A DNA stretch of 64,000 nt from JANXQZ01 sp038225555. Its GTDB lineage: Bacteria > Acidobacteriota > Terriglobia > Bryobacterales > Bryobacteraceae. Positions 44,128 through 52,715 of the stretch are shown here, one piece after another (position 1 is the first letter of the stretch; the number at the start of each line of letters is the position of its first letter). Both the position numbers and the translations under genes were made by a program. Location: assembly GCA_038225555.1 (NCBI GenBank), contig JBBRRB010000022.1, forward strand, positions 31,271 through 95,270, read 5' to 3'. Below the pieces are notes generated by a model, which saw only the letters and a program-made list of their open reading frames with translations, had not been told where the DNA came from and made no database searches.

Positions 44128-46323
44128 TTACTCTTTGATTCCGCCCTGTCCGCCTAAGCGGCAGGTTTTGCAGATTCCGAAACCGCTACCCGTAACTTGA
44201 ATAAATCCACAGAGCGATGTGAGCCGAGTCAGTTCGGCTTGGCTGAGTGTTGCCCGGACAAAGGGCGTCTCCGTTGCACCGAACGTAGTAGCGGGAGAAC
44301 CGGCCGTTGTCGGCAGAGGGTGAATAGTCGAGCCAAACGCGGTCAGCCCCGTAGCCAGAGGATTTGCGGGCGTGCCGGCCGTGGATGCATTGCAAGCGCC
44401 AGTCGTCGTTCCAGCGGACGATAGCAGCTTGACAACGATCGATGTCGGATTCCCGGGCGTTAGCGTGTTGCTGGCTAAGTCGCCCGCGGCCGAAAGAGCA
44501 ACAAGTCCGTCTGGAGTCACCAAGCAAGTGCAGCAGGAGATCAGCTGCTCATCCGGCGAAAAGGCATAAACGTTCACGCATAGATTGCCGTTTTGAACCG
44601 GAAGCGCGACCGTGGAAGATTGGCCGCTGTTGGTGATATTAATCACGGAGTCTCCAACCGTCAGATTGCTCGCGTAGCGTACTTGAAATACTCCATCGGG
44701 CGCCACGAAGGGCGCAGCGGTAATCGTGATTGCCGCCGAAGCTGCAACACCGGTCCCGCCATTAGTCGAAGTGGGCGCGTTGGTTATATTGGTCTGCATT
44801 CCCAGCGCAACTCCAGTGACGTTTACGATGACGGTACACGAGGCCGATGCGCCAATAGTAGCGCCGGTAAGAGCCACGCTGGTTCCGCCAGCCGTTGCCG
44901 CAACGATCCCACTAAAGGGAGCGCCAAGGCACGTGCCTCCAACACCGTTGGGCATTGCAACCGCCAGACCTGCGGGTAGCGGATCAACCACGCCTACGCC
45001 GAGCAGCGCGGTCACCGGATCTGGATTTGAAACGGTGAGAGTCAAAGTAGTGGTCCCGCCAAGAACCATTGAATTCAGTCCGAAGGCCTTGGTTACGCCT
45101 GGACTCGAGGCGACGGCAAGCATCGCCATGGCGGCGGCTCCGGTTGCAGTGTTGGTGGTCGAAGTGATCGCGCTGGTGGTGTTCGTCATGATGCCCGCAA
45201 TGGTGCCAGTCACGTTAACCGTTATTGTGCAAGTTGCATTAATCGCCAGCGAAAGACCGGACAGGCTGATGCTGTTAGACCCGGCAACCGCGGTAATCGT
45301 CCCCGTGGCGCAGGTGGTAGTCGTGACGTTCCCCGCCGAGACGATCAGGCCCGCCGGAAGCGTGTCGGTGAATGCGATGCCGTTCAGCGCGATCGTTCCG
45401 GCTGTCGTATTCGAGACGGTAAAAGTCAGCGGGGTAGATCCGTTCAACGGTACCCCCGTGCTTCCAAAAGCCTTGGTCAACGACGGTGCCGTCGTTAGCG
45501 GAGCAGGTCCGATGGTGAAACTCCCCGCCTGCAGAAAGACTGCCGAATCCAGCTTTGAGTCGCTAGTGTCCGCCACCGCGAACTTGATGGTGTGGAGACC
45601 TGCCGGCAAATTCATTTTCGTAGCTGTCAGGACTGTAGTTAGCCCGTCAAATTTAACATTCAGGCCGAGGTTCGAGAACCCATTCGTATTAGCGACGTTA
45701 TTCCGATAAAGCGCGGCGTTGACATTCGGGTTGATGTTATTCACCGTGATCGGCTGGCCACCGACAAGTCCGATGTTGACTCCATCCAGGAAAAATCCAA
45801 AAACGTCGTTGAATCTGGAATTAACGAAGTTGATATACTCCTCGGAGGCGAACACAAAGTTAAACGAGAGGTTCCCCACAACAGCCGTTTGAAATGTCAA
45901 CGTGAGGACGGACGCATCGTTCGTCATAGAGCCAGGAACGAGTGTATTCAGATCGACATCACCAGGCCCAGGAATGATGGTGTTTAAAAGATCGTTTCCA
46001 AATGGCGTGGTGGCTAGTCCCAGGGTCTCCGGCGTTGCAATGACGTTGGCTCCCGGAATTTGATTAACGTTCCCGCTACTTAAGACAACCCCGGAATCAA
46101 ACCCGATGCCAACTGCAGCGTTGCCGCCAGCGGTAAAAGTTCCGTTTTGGAGCGTGGGGTCGCCGACGTAAGTTGCGCTAATCAAGGTAATCCCGGGACC
46201 TATCAAATTGTTCGCTAGAGCGGTTGCGGTCTGGTTGCTGGTGATCACAGCCGCGTCAAGCGATGAGAGCCCCATAAGTACCAGAGTTGTCGCGGTCAGC
46301 GGTGAACATTTAAAATTATGCAT
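44128..46323 (-). CDS. secreted choice-of-anchor-L protein with DUF11-like repeats and a Cys-rich C-terminal domain
   Basis: 731 residues. The signal peptide (about 1-24) ends LSSLDAA. The choice-of-anchor-L domain (about 25-280) has VGIGFDSGVVLSSGNVNQIP, FNFVFASEEYINFVNSRFND and VFGFFLDGVNIGLV. Two or three DUF11-like beta-sandwich repeats follow (each with LTVSNPDP- or FTDTLPAGL-type motifs, about 285-550). The C-terminal ~170 residues contain CVNVYAFSPDEQLISCCTCL and end GFIQVTGSGFGICKTCRLGG; I do not recognise this domain. No LPXTG or PEP-CTERM sorting tail is present. GGAGGGGG upstream supports the start. Confidence 0.8.
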   Translation of the reverse strand: MHNFKCSPLTATTLVLMGLSSLDAAVITSNQTATALANNLIGPGITLISATYVGDPTLQNGTFTAGGNAAVGIGFDSGVVLSSGNVNQIPGANVIATPETLGLATTPFGNDLLNTIIPGPGDVDLNTLVPGSMTNDASVLTLTFQTAVVGNLSFNFVFASEEYINFVNSRFNDVFGFFLDGVNIGLVGGQPITVNNINPNVNAALYRNNVANTNGFSNLGLNVKFDGLTTVLTATKMNLPAGLHTIKFAVADTSDSKLDSAVFLQAGSFTIGPAPLTTAPSLTKAFGSTGVPLNGSTPLTFTVSNTTAGTIALNGIAFTDTLPAGLIVSAGNVTTTTCATGTITAVAGSNSISLSGLSLAINATCTITVNVTGTIAGIMTNTTSAITSTTNTATGAAAMAMLAVASSPGVTKAFGLNSMVLGGTTTLTLTVSNPDPVTALLGVGVVDPLPAGLAVAMPNGVGGTCLGAPFSGIVAATAGGTSVALTGATIGASASCTVIVNVTGVALGMQTNITNAPTSTNGGTGVAASAAITITAAPFVAPDGVFQVRYASNLTVGDSVINITNSGQSSTVALPVQNGNLCVNVYAFSPDEQLISCCTCLVTPDGLVALSAAGDLASNTLTPGNPTSIVVKLLSSAGTTTGACNASTAGTPANPLATGLTAFGSTIHPLPTTAGSPATTFGATETPFVRATLSQAELTRLTSLCGFIQVTGSGFGICKTCRLGGQGGIKE

Positions 46324-46688
46324 TTCATCCCCCTCCGAAGATTGAGTATGTTAGTCATTCAGATCACACTTACGAGCAGGTGCGACAAATCCCGAAATGA
46401 CCCGACTCTAAGTATGCACACCGTATTCCTGGAACGCAACGGCCTAGTCCCCGCTTTTGACATTGTGCACACCATGGGTAACCGTTTTCTTGACTTTTTC
46501 TTTCGTAACTGCCCGAGCGTAATTTGTCTTTCTTACTTACGGCAGTAAGGCGCGCTGGCCGAGCACCCGATGAACTTCTTTTAGAACGAACTTTAAGTCC
46601 GGGATATTCTCAATGCAAAACTTCCTGTTGACAATCTACAAGGAGAAAGTTAAACTCCTTCTGTAGATTGTCGAGAGGAACAACATAA
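46324..46688. other. divergent intergenic region with two promoters
   Basis: 365 bp between the choice-of-anchor-L gene (minus) and padR (plus). The left end has a strong GGAGGGGG ribosome site for the minus gene. The right end holds the padR promoter and operator. The middle shows no gene. Confidence 0.6.
46628..46672 (+). promoter_or_regulatory. padR promoter with long inverted-repeat operator
   Basis: TTGACA (46628-46633) and TAAACT (46651-46656) are 17 bp apart. An inverted repeat GACAATCTACA (46630-46640) / TGTAGATTGTC (46662-46672) is exact over 11 bases. Inside it, AGGAG (46641-46645) and CTCCT (46655-46659) continue the symmetry with a one-base offset. The left arm overlaps the -35 box and the right arm covers the expected start site, an arrangement that suits autorepression by the PadR protein encoded 16 bp further on. 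Confidence 0.7.
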
Positions 46689-47021
46689 ATGGCAAAACCC
46701 AAAAGCGATTTACTCCAAGGCACCCTGGATCTTCTGATCCTCAAGACACTGGATTTAGAGCCGATGCACGGCTGGGGCATCTCGCAAAGAATTCAACAGG
46801 TGTCCGATAGCGTGCTTCAGGTAAACCAAGGCTCTCTTTATCCGGCGCTTCATAGACTGGAAGAAAAACAATGGATCTCAGCCAATTGGGGCGCTTCGGA
46901 GAATAACCGGCAGGCCAAGTATTACGAGTTAACCCGGCTCGGCCGCAAGCAGCTCACGCAGGAAACCGAGAATTGGGAGCGGCTTTCCGGGGCCGTCGCG
47001 CGAGTGTTGGGAACAGCTTAG
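46689..47021 (+). CDS. PadR family transcriptional regulator
   Basis: A 110-residue regulator. The winged helix starts KSDLLQGTLDLLILKTLDLE, with PMHGWGISQRIQQVSDSVLQ, then VNQGSLYPALHRLEEKQWI and the YYELTRLGRKQL wing. A dimerization helix follows. The short form fits PadR subfamily 2. In Acidobacteria this type of gene usually precedes a large orphan ABC permease, as here. It probably represses its own operon through the inverted repeat upstream. Confidence 0.92.
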   Translation: MAKPKSDLLQGTLDLLILKTLDLEPMHGWGISQRIQQVSDSVLQVNQGSLYPALHRLEEKQWISANWGASENNRQAKYYELTRLGRKQLTQETENWERLSGAVARVLGTA

Positions 47022-47031
47022 AGAGGTCGCC

Positions 47032-49692
47032 ATGGCGTTGAATCTTAGCTCTATCGTCCGCTTCCTATTTCGGAGAAAGGCCGTGGAGAACGAAATCGAT
47101 TCCGAATTGACTTTCCATATGGATCGGCAGACCGAAGAGAATATCCGCCGAGGCATGTCGCCTGCCCAGGCTCGCCTCGCCGCCCGCCGCACGGTTGGCG
47201 GAATTGATCAGATTAAAGAAGAGTGCCGCGACGCGCGCATTGGCCAAATGGTCGAGACCACTCTGCAGGACGTGCGCTACGGTCTCCGCGTCCTCCGCAA
47301 GAACCCTGGTTTTACTTTCATGGCCATCGTCACGCTGGCACTCGGAATCGGCGTGAACACGGCGATTTTCAGCGTGGTGTACGGCGTTCTACTCCGCCCC
47401 TTGCCTTACCAGCAAGGCGGACAGCTCGTAGTTCTGCATCAGCAGGCGAAGCGAGCCAACCTGCTCAATGTTCCCTTTTCGGCCAAGGAAGTCTTCGATT
47501 ATCGAGATCACAATCACACTCTCGAGTCGGTTGTCGAGCACCACACGATGACCTTCCTCTTGCTCGGGAAGGATAGCGCGGAGCGTGTGCAGACCGCCGT
47601 CGTGTCGGCCAACTTCTTCGACGTGCTCGGAGTTCGTCCGCTGCTTGGGAGAACGTTCGTAGCCAGCGATGAGGCTCACGACGCCAACGCCGTTCTGGTG
47701 CTGAGCTACAAGTACTGGGAAACTCGGCACGGGGGCGACCCGAACATCGTGGGCCATGTTTTCCAGATGAATAATCGCCCCCACACGGTGATTGGCGTAT
47801 TGCCTTCCATCCCGCAGTATCCTTCCGAGAGCGACGTGTACATGCCCACTTCTCAGTGTCCCACTCGCTCGTCCGCCGGATTCATCGCCAACCGCCAGGC
47901 TCGCATGATGACAGTCTTCGGTAGGCTCAAGCCTGGAGTTCCGCTCGTCCAGGCTCAGGCCGATCTCTCGGCGATTGGTCATCAGATGAGTGACGCTTAC
48001 CCGGACGCCTATCCCAAGGCCTACGGCTATGGAATCGCCGCCACTCCTCTACAGGAAGATCTTACGCGCCGCGCCAGGACTACCTTTCTGATCTTGCTCG
48101 GAGCTGCGGGGCTGGTACTGCTGATCGCTTGCGCCAACGTCGCCAACTTGTTTTTGGCGCGGCTGCTGAAATTGGAACGGGAGTTGGCAGTGCGCACGGC
48201 GCTCGGAGCCAGCAAAGCTCGGTTAGTGCGGCAACTGCTGACCGAAAGCGTGCTGTTGTCCGCAATCGGCGGAGCGCTAGGCCTCGCGCTTGCGCCCGCC
48301 ACGGTCAGCTTGCTCGTGAAATTTGCCGAACGCTTCACCACTCGGTCGGCCGAGGTCAGGATAGACGGCCCCGTGCTGCTGTTCACTCTGTTGATTTCTC
48401 TGGGCACCGGGATTCTGTTCGGTCTGGCTCCCGCTTTCGCCTCACGCAGACAAGTTACGGATGCACTTAAGCAAGCCACTGGACGAACAACGGCCAGCCG
48501 AGGACGTCAACGTTTGCGGGCCGGCTTGGTATTGGCGCAGGTGGCCATCTCCTTCATGCTGCTCATCGGCGCGGGCTTGACGATTCGAAGCTTCCTCAAG
48601 TTGCAGGAAGTGAATCCGGGATTCAATCCCGACCGCGTGCTCACGATGCGGCTTACCGCGAACTTTACGAGGCACTCTCAACTCGCCCAATTGCTCACCT
48701 TGTCCAAGGATATTCTGAGGGGCGTCAGAACCACCGGCGGCGTGGAGTCGGCGGCGCTTACCTCGAATGTGCCGTTAAGCCGAAGAGCCATTGCCAGCGG
48801 ACCTGGGAGCACCGGTTTCCAGATCGAAGGCAAGCCCGTTTCCAAGGGTGAATTGGCCCCGCTGGTGGATACCACAGCGGTCAGCGACGGCTACTTCGAA
48901 ACTCTGCGGCAGCCCTTATTGTCGGGCCGAACATTCACTTCCCGCGACGATGAAAAAGCCTTAAACGTGGCCGTGATCAATCAGACCCTGGCGCGCCACC
49001 GCTGGCGTTCGGAAGATCCCGTTGGGAGGCGCATCAGTTTCGACAATGGCGCTAGCTGGATCAAAATCGTCGGCGTCATTGGCGATGCGAAAGAATACGG
49101 CCTTGACCAGCCGATTGGCGACGAGGTGTACGTGCCGGTCGCCCAGTTCGGTTTCGCAGGCAATCTGGTGCTGCGCACCGCTCTGGAACCAGCTGCGGTA
49201 GCACCCATGGTGCGCGCCGCCCTGCACGACGTCGATCCGCAATTGGCGGTCGACCAGGTGGATACGGTGGAACAGCTCAAGGAGGAATCGGTGGCATCGC
49301 CGCGCGTAACCGCGATCCTGCTCGGTCTTTTCGCCTTGCTCGCGTTGGTGGTCAGCGCCAGCGGGATCGCCGCTGTGATGGCCTTGTCGGTGACGCAGCG
49401 CACCAACGAACTCGGCATCCGCATGGCTCTGGGAGCGCCGCGCCAGTCGATTCTATATATGGTCATCCGACAAGGGTTGGCACTTGCAATCGGCGGCACG
49501 GCCGTTGGCGTCGTTGGAGCGCTGGTGCTCACGCGCCTGCTGTCCACGCTGTTGTACGCGACCAGTCCGGAGGATCCGCTCACGTTCATCGCCGTCTCAG
49601 CGCTGTTTCTTTCCGTGGCAACCATCGCCAGCTTTATCCCAGCTCGGCAAGTGACAGCGATCGACCCGCTGGTGGCTCTAAGACAAGAATAG
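47032..49692 (+). CDS. ABC transporter permease of the acidobacterial duplicated orphan permease (ADOP) type
   Basis: An 886-residue MacB/FtsX-like membrane protein. A cytoplasmic N-terminal segment of ~90 residues (FLFRRKAVENEIDSELTFHM) precedes the first membrane helix (GFTFMAIVTLALGIGVNTAI). A MacB-type periplasmic domain and a three-helix FtsX domain follow (about 345-480), and the same unit is repeated to the C-terminus (EL GIRMALGAPRQSILYMVIRQ region). The protein is thus an internal duplication. No ATPase gene is adjacent, so its partner and substrate are unknown. It starts 10 bp after padR. Confidence 0.9.
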   Translation: MALNLSSIVRFLFRRKAVENEIDSELTFHMDRQTEENIRRGMSPAQARLAARRTVGGIDQIKEECRDARIGQMVETTLQDVRYGLRVLRKNPGFTFMAIVTLALGIGVNTAIFSVVYGVLLRPLPYQQGGQLVVLHQQAKRANLLNVPFSAKEVFDYRDHNHTLESVVEHHTMTFLLLGKDSAERVQTAVVSANFFDVLGVRPLLGRTFVASDEAHDANAVLVLSYKYWETRHGGDPNIVGHVFQMNNRPHTVIGVLPSIPQYPSESDVYMPTSQCPTRSSAGFIANRQARMMTVFGRLKPGVPLVQAQADLSAIGHQMSDAYPDAYPKAYGYGIAATPLQEDLTRRARTTFLILLGAAGLVLLIACANVANLFLARLLKLERELAVRTALGASKARLVRQLLTESVLLSAIGGALGLALAPATVSLLVKFAERFTTRSAEVRIDGPVLLFTLLISLGTGILFGLAPAFASRRQVTDALKQATGRTTASRGRQRLRAGLVLAQVAISFMLLIGAGLTIRSFLKLQEVNPGFNPDRVLTMRLTANFTRHSQLAQLLTLSKDILRGVRTTGGVESAALTSNVPLSRRAIASGPGSTGFQIEGKPVSKGELAPLVDTTAVSDGYFETLRQPLLSGRTFTSRDDEKALNVAVINQTLARHRWRSEDPVGRRISFDNGASWIKIVGVIGDAKEYGLDQPIGDEVYVPVAQFGFAGNLVLRTALEPAAVAPMVRAALHDVDPQLAVDQVDTVEQLKEESVASPRVTAILLGLFALLALVVSASGIAAVMALSVTQRTNELGIRMALGAPRQSILYMVIRQGLALAIGGTAVGVVGALVLTRLLSTLLYATSPEDPLTFIAVSALFLSVATIASFIPARQVTAIDPLVALRQE

Positions 49693-49700
49693 GAACCAAC

Positions 49701-50306
49701 ATGAAACATGTAATGCTAACGGCCCTGAGCCTGACTCTGTTATCGGCTCAAACCAACGATCCCGCGCCCCGTTTCACGAAAGACAACGAATTGGTGCGTC
49801 CCGCTAACTACCGCGAGTGGATCTATCTCACCTCCGGTCTCGGGATGAGCTACGGCGTTAGGCCTGCTGGCGCGAACAGTCCCGCCTTCGACAATGTATT
49901 CGTCCATCCCTCCGCCTACAAAGCCTTCCTGGCCTCCGGGAAGTGGCCCGACAAGACCATGTTCATTCTCGAAATCCGCTCTTCGGCCTCGCACGGGTCG
50001 ATCAATAAGGCTGGCCATTTCCAGACCGATCTGGTGGCCATCGATGCGGCGGTGAAGGACGAGTCTCGGTTCAAGGACAAGTGGGGTTACTTCGCCTTCA
50101 GCTCTGGAGGATCGCTCCGGGATACCGCCAAGCCCTTTGCCGCTGACAGCGCCTGCAATGCATGCCACGAGAAAAACGCGGCGGTGGAGAATACATTCGT
50201 GCAATTTTATCCGACGCTGCTGGATATAGCGCGGGCGAAACACACGCTGAATCCCGCCTTCGTTGCCGCACAAGCCTCCGAGTCGGCCAGTCCATCTTCC
50301 AAATAG
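49701..50306 (+). CDS. cytochrome P460 family haem protein
   Basis: A 201-residue exported protein with a signal peptide (about 1-16). It contains the segment RPANYREWIYLTSGLGMSYG, a VFVHPSAYKAFLASGKWPDK segment and one haem c motif CNACH at 152-156. These are typical of cytochrome P460 domains, some of which oxidise hydroxylamine. The redox substrate here is unknown. It starts eight bases after the permease stop and probably belongs to the padR transcript. Confidence 0.88.
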   Translation: MKHVMLTALSLTLLSAQTNDPAPRFTKDNELVRPANYREWIYLTSGLGMSYGVRPAGANSPAFDNVFVHPSAYKAFLASGKWPDKTMFILEIRSSASHGSINKAGHFQTDLVAIDAAVKDESRFKDKWGYFAFSSGGSLRDTAKPFAADSACNACHEKNAAVENTFVQFYPTLLDIARAKHTLNPAFVAAQASESASPSSK

Positions 50307-50318
50307 GCAGGCTATCTG

Positions 50319-50397
50319 TTGTGGGGCAGCCAATCTTGGCTGCAGCCGGCTTTCAGCCGGCTCTCGCGAAGGCGCGGCAAGATTGCCCGCCCCACAA
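50319..50397. repeat. 79-bp palindromic repeat element
   Basis: The outer arms TTGTGGGGC (50319-50327) and GCCCCACAA (50389-50397) match perfectly. The next stretches (CAATCTTG against CAAGATTG) also pair, with a few mismatches between them. An inner hairpin is formed by AGCCGGCT (50344-50351) and AGCCGGCT (50355-50362) with a TTC loop. The element overlaps the end of the O-antigen-ligase-like gene. It looks like a dispersed intergenic palindrome; only one copy is in the window. Confidence 0.75.
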
Positions 50398-51513
50398 TTC
50401 GCGGGAGGAAGCGGCCAGCATTGTAAACACGAGCGCAGCGATTTGCGGCTTCTGAAACGGGTAATCGAACAAAGCGTGAACGAAGACGAATAAGGGTCCG
50501 ACGCACCAAACGCAGAGTCGAACCTGACGAACCGTCCAGGCCACGAGAAAGAGCATAGAAGCTAAAACTAAGACGCCCCCTTCCGCCGTCCACTGGGCCC
50601 AGTCGCTGTGTGCCTGATTGGCAAACAGGCCGTCGTCGTAGCGGGCATAGAAAGGATAGGCTGTGGGCCAATTCCCAAGCCCCACTCCGGTCCACGGATG
50701 ATCGCGGATCATGTCGAGCGAGGACTTCAGCATTTGGAGTCGCCCAGTGTCAGCAGTCTGAATGTGGAACCGGCTGGCGAGCGAGTCCCACCCCACGACT
50801 GCGGTGAGAGCTGCCGTCAGCACGAGGACGCTCGCCAGCACTGCCCACTGTACGCGTCGTCCGCCGACCGCCACCACAACCACGGTTTCCACACAGATCA
50901 GCACAAAGCCGCCCCGCGAGGCTGAAACGATCACAGACGCGATCATGGCCCCTGCCATCAGGGAGTAACGCAGGCGTTTCGAGCGGTCCGTCAAGGCGGG
51001 GATGACCGCGAGCGGCAAGGTCAACTCCATCAGATTGGCGTAGTGCGTGTGATACAAAAAAGGACCCATCACGTGGACGGGTTCTGGCACGGGGAAAAGC
51101 CAGAAGATCGCAGCGGGCGATGTGAAGGCCTGCAAGGTGGAGAGAATGCAAACAGCCATCCCGAAGACGAGAACACAGCGAAGAAACAAGTCGATCCGGG
51201 CGGTCTGAAGCGCACAAAACCCCAGGGCAAGATAGGCTGACCAGACAAGAGTTGAGCGAACGGTCTCTGGCTCCGCCACGGTCCAATGCAGGAAAATTTG
51301 GAGCACGCCGAAAACGGCAACGAAGGCGAGCGGGCCGAGCATCGGGCTGAGATGGGGACGTTCATTCGAGAGCGTCAGCTTTACGATCCAAGCTAGAGCC
51401 AGAACAAACGAACCCACTTCCAGGATCGAAACGGGCCAGCGCGCGGGTACCCAGGCGGTCAGGATGGAGGCGAATAGAATGGCAGATAGGAGCCAGGCAG
51501 ACCAGCTTTTCAT
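50353..51513 (-). CDS. O-antigen ligase/polymerase-like membrane protein
   Basis: A 386-residue protein with about ten membrane segments. It has the Wzy_C/O-antigen-ligase loop (TGRLQMLKSSLDMIRDHPWT, then GVGLGNWPTAYPFYA) and NQAHSDWAQWTAEGGVL. Its last ~15 residues (ELWGGQSCRAFARAG) and stop codon are encoded by the palindromic repeat, so the natural C-terminus has been replaced or extended. The start overlaps the stop of the upstream TPR-like gene by four bases. It probably ligates or polymerises a surface polysaccharide. Confidence 0.82.
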   Translation of the reverse strand: MKSWSAWLLSAILFASILTAWVPARWPVSILEVGSFVLALAWIVKLTLSNERPHLSPMLGPLAFVAVFGVLQIFLHWTVAEPETVRSTLVWSAYLALGFCALQTARIDLFLRCVLVFGMAVCILSTLQAFTSPAAIFWLFPVPEPVHVMGPFLYHTHYANLMELTLPLAVIPALTDRSKRLRYSLMAGAMIASVIVSASRGGFVLICVETVVVVAVGGRRVQWAVLASVLVLTAALTAVVGWDSLASRFHIQTADTGRLQMLKSSLDMIRDHPWTGVGLGNWPTAYPFYARYDDGLFANQAHSDWAQWTAEGGVLVLASMLFLVAWTVRQVRLCVWCVGPLFVFVHALFDYPFQKPQIAALVFTMLAASSRELWGGQSCRAFARAG

Positions 51514-52688
51514 TCCAAGAGATCCAACGTGACGTCTTGGAGGAAGAGTGATTCTTCGGTGCGGACGTAGCCCAGCGGCCTGCGGTATTCGAATACGATG
51601 GCCGCGGAGGATTGCTCGCCGCTGTGGAAGTTGAGCGTCTCTTGCCGCAGTTGCTCGCTGGCAAGGTCCGGGGAGGCCTTGTCTAACACCCGCACGTGAA
51701 ATCCGCTTTTGTCGCGGGCTGCGTTAGTGCTGAATGAGAAGCGCAGACGATAACCGCGCGATGGCAGTAACGGCACTGTTTGGGTCAGCAAGTCACAGCG
51801 ATCGGGTTGATTGCCAGATAGGGTTATTTTCAGACCTGCTCGAGTCTTAGTAGCAGGGCTATTCTGGTTAGCAAAAAGTCGCCAATCGAAACCGATCCCG
51901 CTGGGAAAGCTGGTGAAATCTCCGTTTGTGAGCGAGATGCCCCTGGCAGGATCGAGCTGGCGAAAGGGTTCGAATCCGCGGGCGCACAAGCCGTTCCAGA
52001 TCCTGACTGCGGGGGCCAAGTTTGTTGTATCCATGAGCCGCTGGAGGCAAGCCAGATACTCGGGTTTGTCAGCTTCGGGCGCTTTGGGAAGGATGCTCTT
52101 GGCTAGCGTCGCGGCTGGATCGTACTGCTGCTTACCCACAAGGAACTGAAAGAACTGGAGCAGAACCGGATAGCTGGGCGGGAGCGCTCTCGAAGCAATG
52201 AAAGAGGCGTCCTCCTTCACCTGCCAGCAGAGTTCGAATAAAGGCGCGCGATCGCCATAACTCATCTCAAACGATTCTTTCGCCCAGCGCCAGAATTGAT
52301 CGACATTGCCTTGGCGGAAGTAAAAATTCATGAGAGTCCAGCGAGGTTCCATGAGCCGGTCGATTGCGGCTGCGTGCAGCAGGAGATGCTCCGCTTGCGG
52401 AAGATCGCCGCTCAGTTCGGCGTTGAGCCCGCGGCGAATCCAGACCCGCGAATCCATTGGATTGAGTCGCGCTGCGGCAGCAAGAGCCAGCGTGGAATCC
52501 CGCCCCTCGTTTTCCAGGCGTTCCGCCAACCATGCTTGATAGTGCCCGTTCGCCGGTTCGAGAGCGGCCGCGCGTGCCACCGATGCGCTCGTGTTCTGCC
52601 GGAATAGCCAATCGGCATAGGAAAGCCGGAAGGAATAGAACGCCTCGAACAGCAAGGGGGCGGCGCACAACAGCAGAGCGATTCTCAC
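51510..52688 (-). CDS. membrane-anchored TPR-like protein of unknown function
   Basis: 392 residues from the GTG at 52688. An N-terminal membrane segment (RIALLLCAAPLLFEAFYSF) is followed by helical repeats of TPR character (about 30-240; ARAAALEPANGHYQAWLAER, DLPQAEHLLLHAAAI). A C-terminal beta-rich domain (about 265-390, GDFTSFPSGIGFDWRLF, YRLRFSFSTNAARDKSGFHV) resembles a carbohydrate-binding-like jelly roll. The frame opens upstream to 52955, but that part is antisense to the divergent gene. It is co-translated with the ligase gene, so a role in polysaccharide export is likely. Confidence 0.7.
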   Translation of the reverse strand: MRIALLLCAAPLLFEAFYSFRLSYADWLFRQNTSASVARAAALEPANGHYQAWLAERLENEGRDSTLALAAAARLNPMDSRVWIRRGLNAELSGDLPQAEHLLLHAAAIDRLMEPRWTLMNFYFRQGNVDQFWRWAKESFEMSYGDRAPLFELCWQVKEDASFIASRALPPSYPVLLQFFQFLVGKQQYDPAATLAKSILPKAPEADKPEYLACLQRLMDTTNLAPAVRIWNGLCARGFEPFRQLDPARGISLTNGDFTSFPSGIGFDWRLFANQNSPATKTRAGLKITLSGNQPDRCDLLTQTVPLLPSRGYRLRFSFSTNAARDKSGFHVRVLDKASPDLASEQLRQETLNFHSGEQSSAAIVFEYRRPLGYVRTEESLFLQDVTLDLLE

Positions 52689-52715
52689 GGCTTGAACATA
52701 ATATACTGGATCGAA

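Noticed and set aside
44726..45709. 327-codon plus-strand frame opposite the choice-of-anchor-L gene
   Set aside because: The Val/Pro/Thr-rich translation mirrors the Ala/Gly/Thr-rich repeats on the other strand; no start signal or domain is present.
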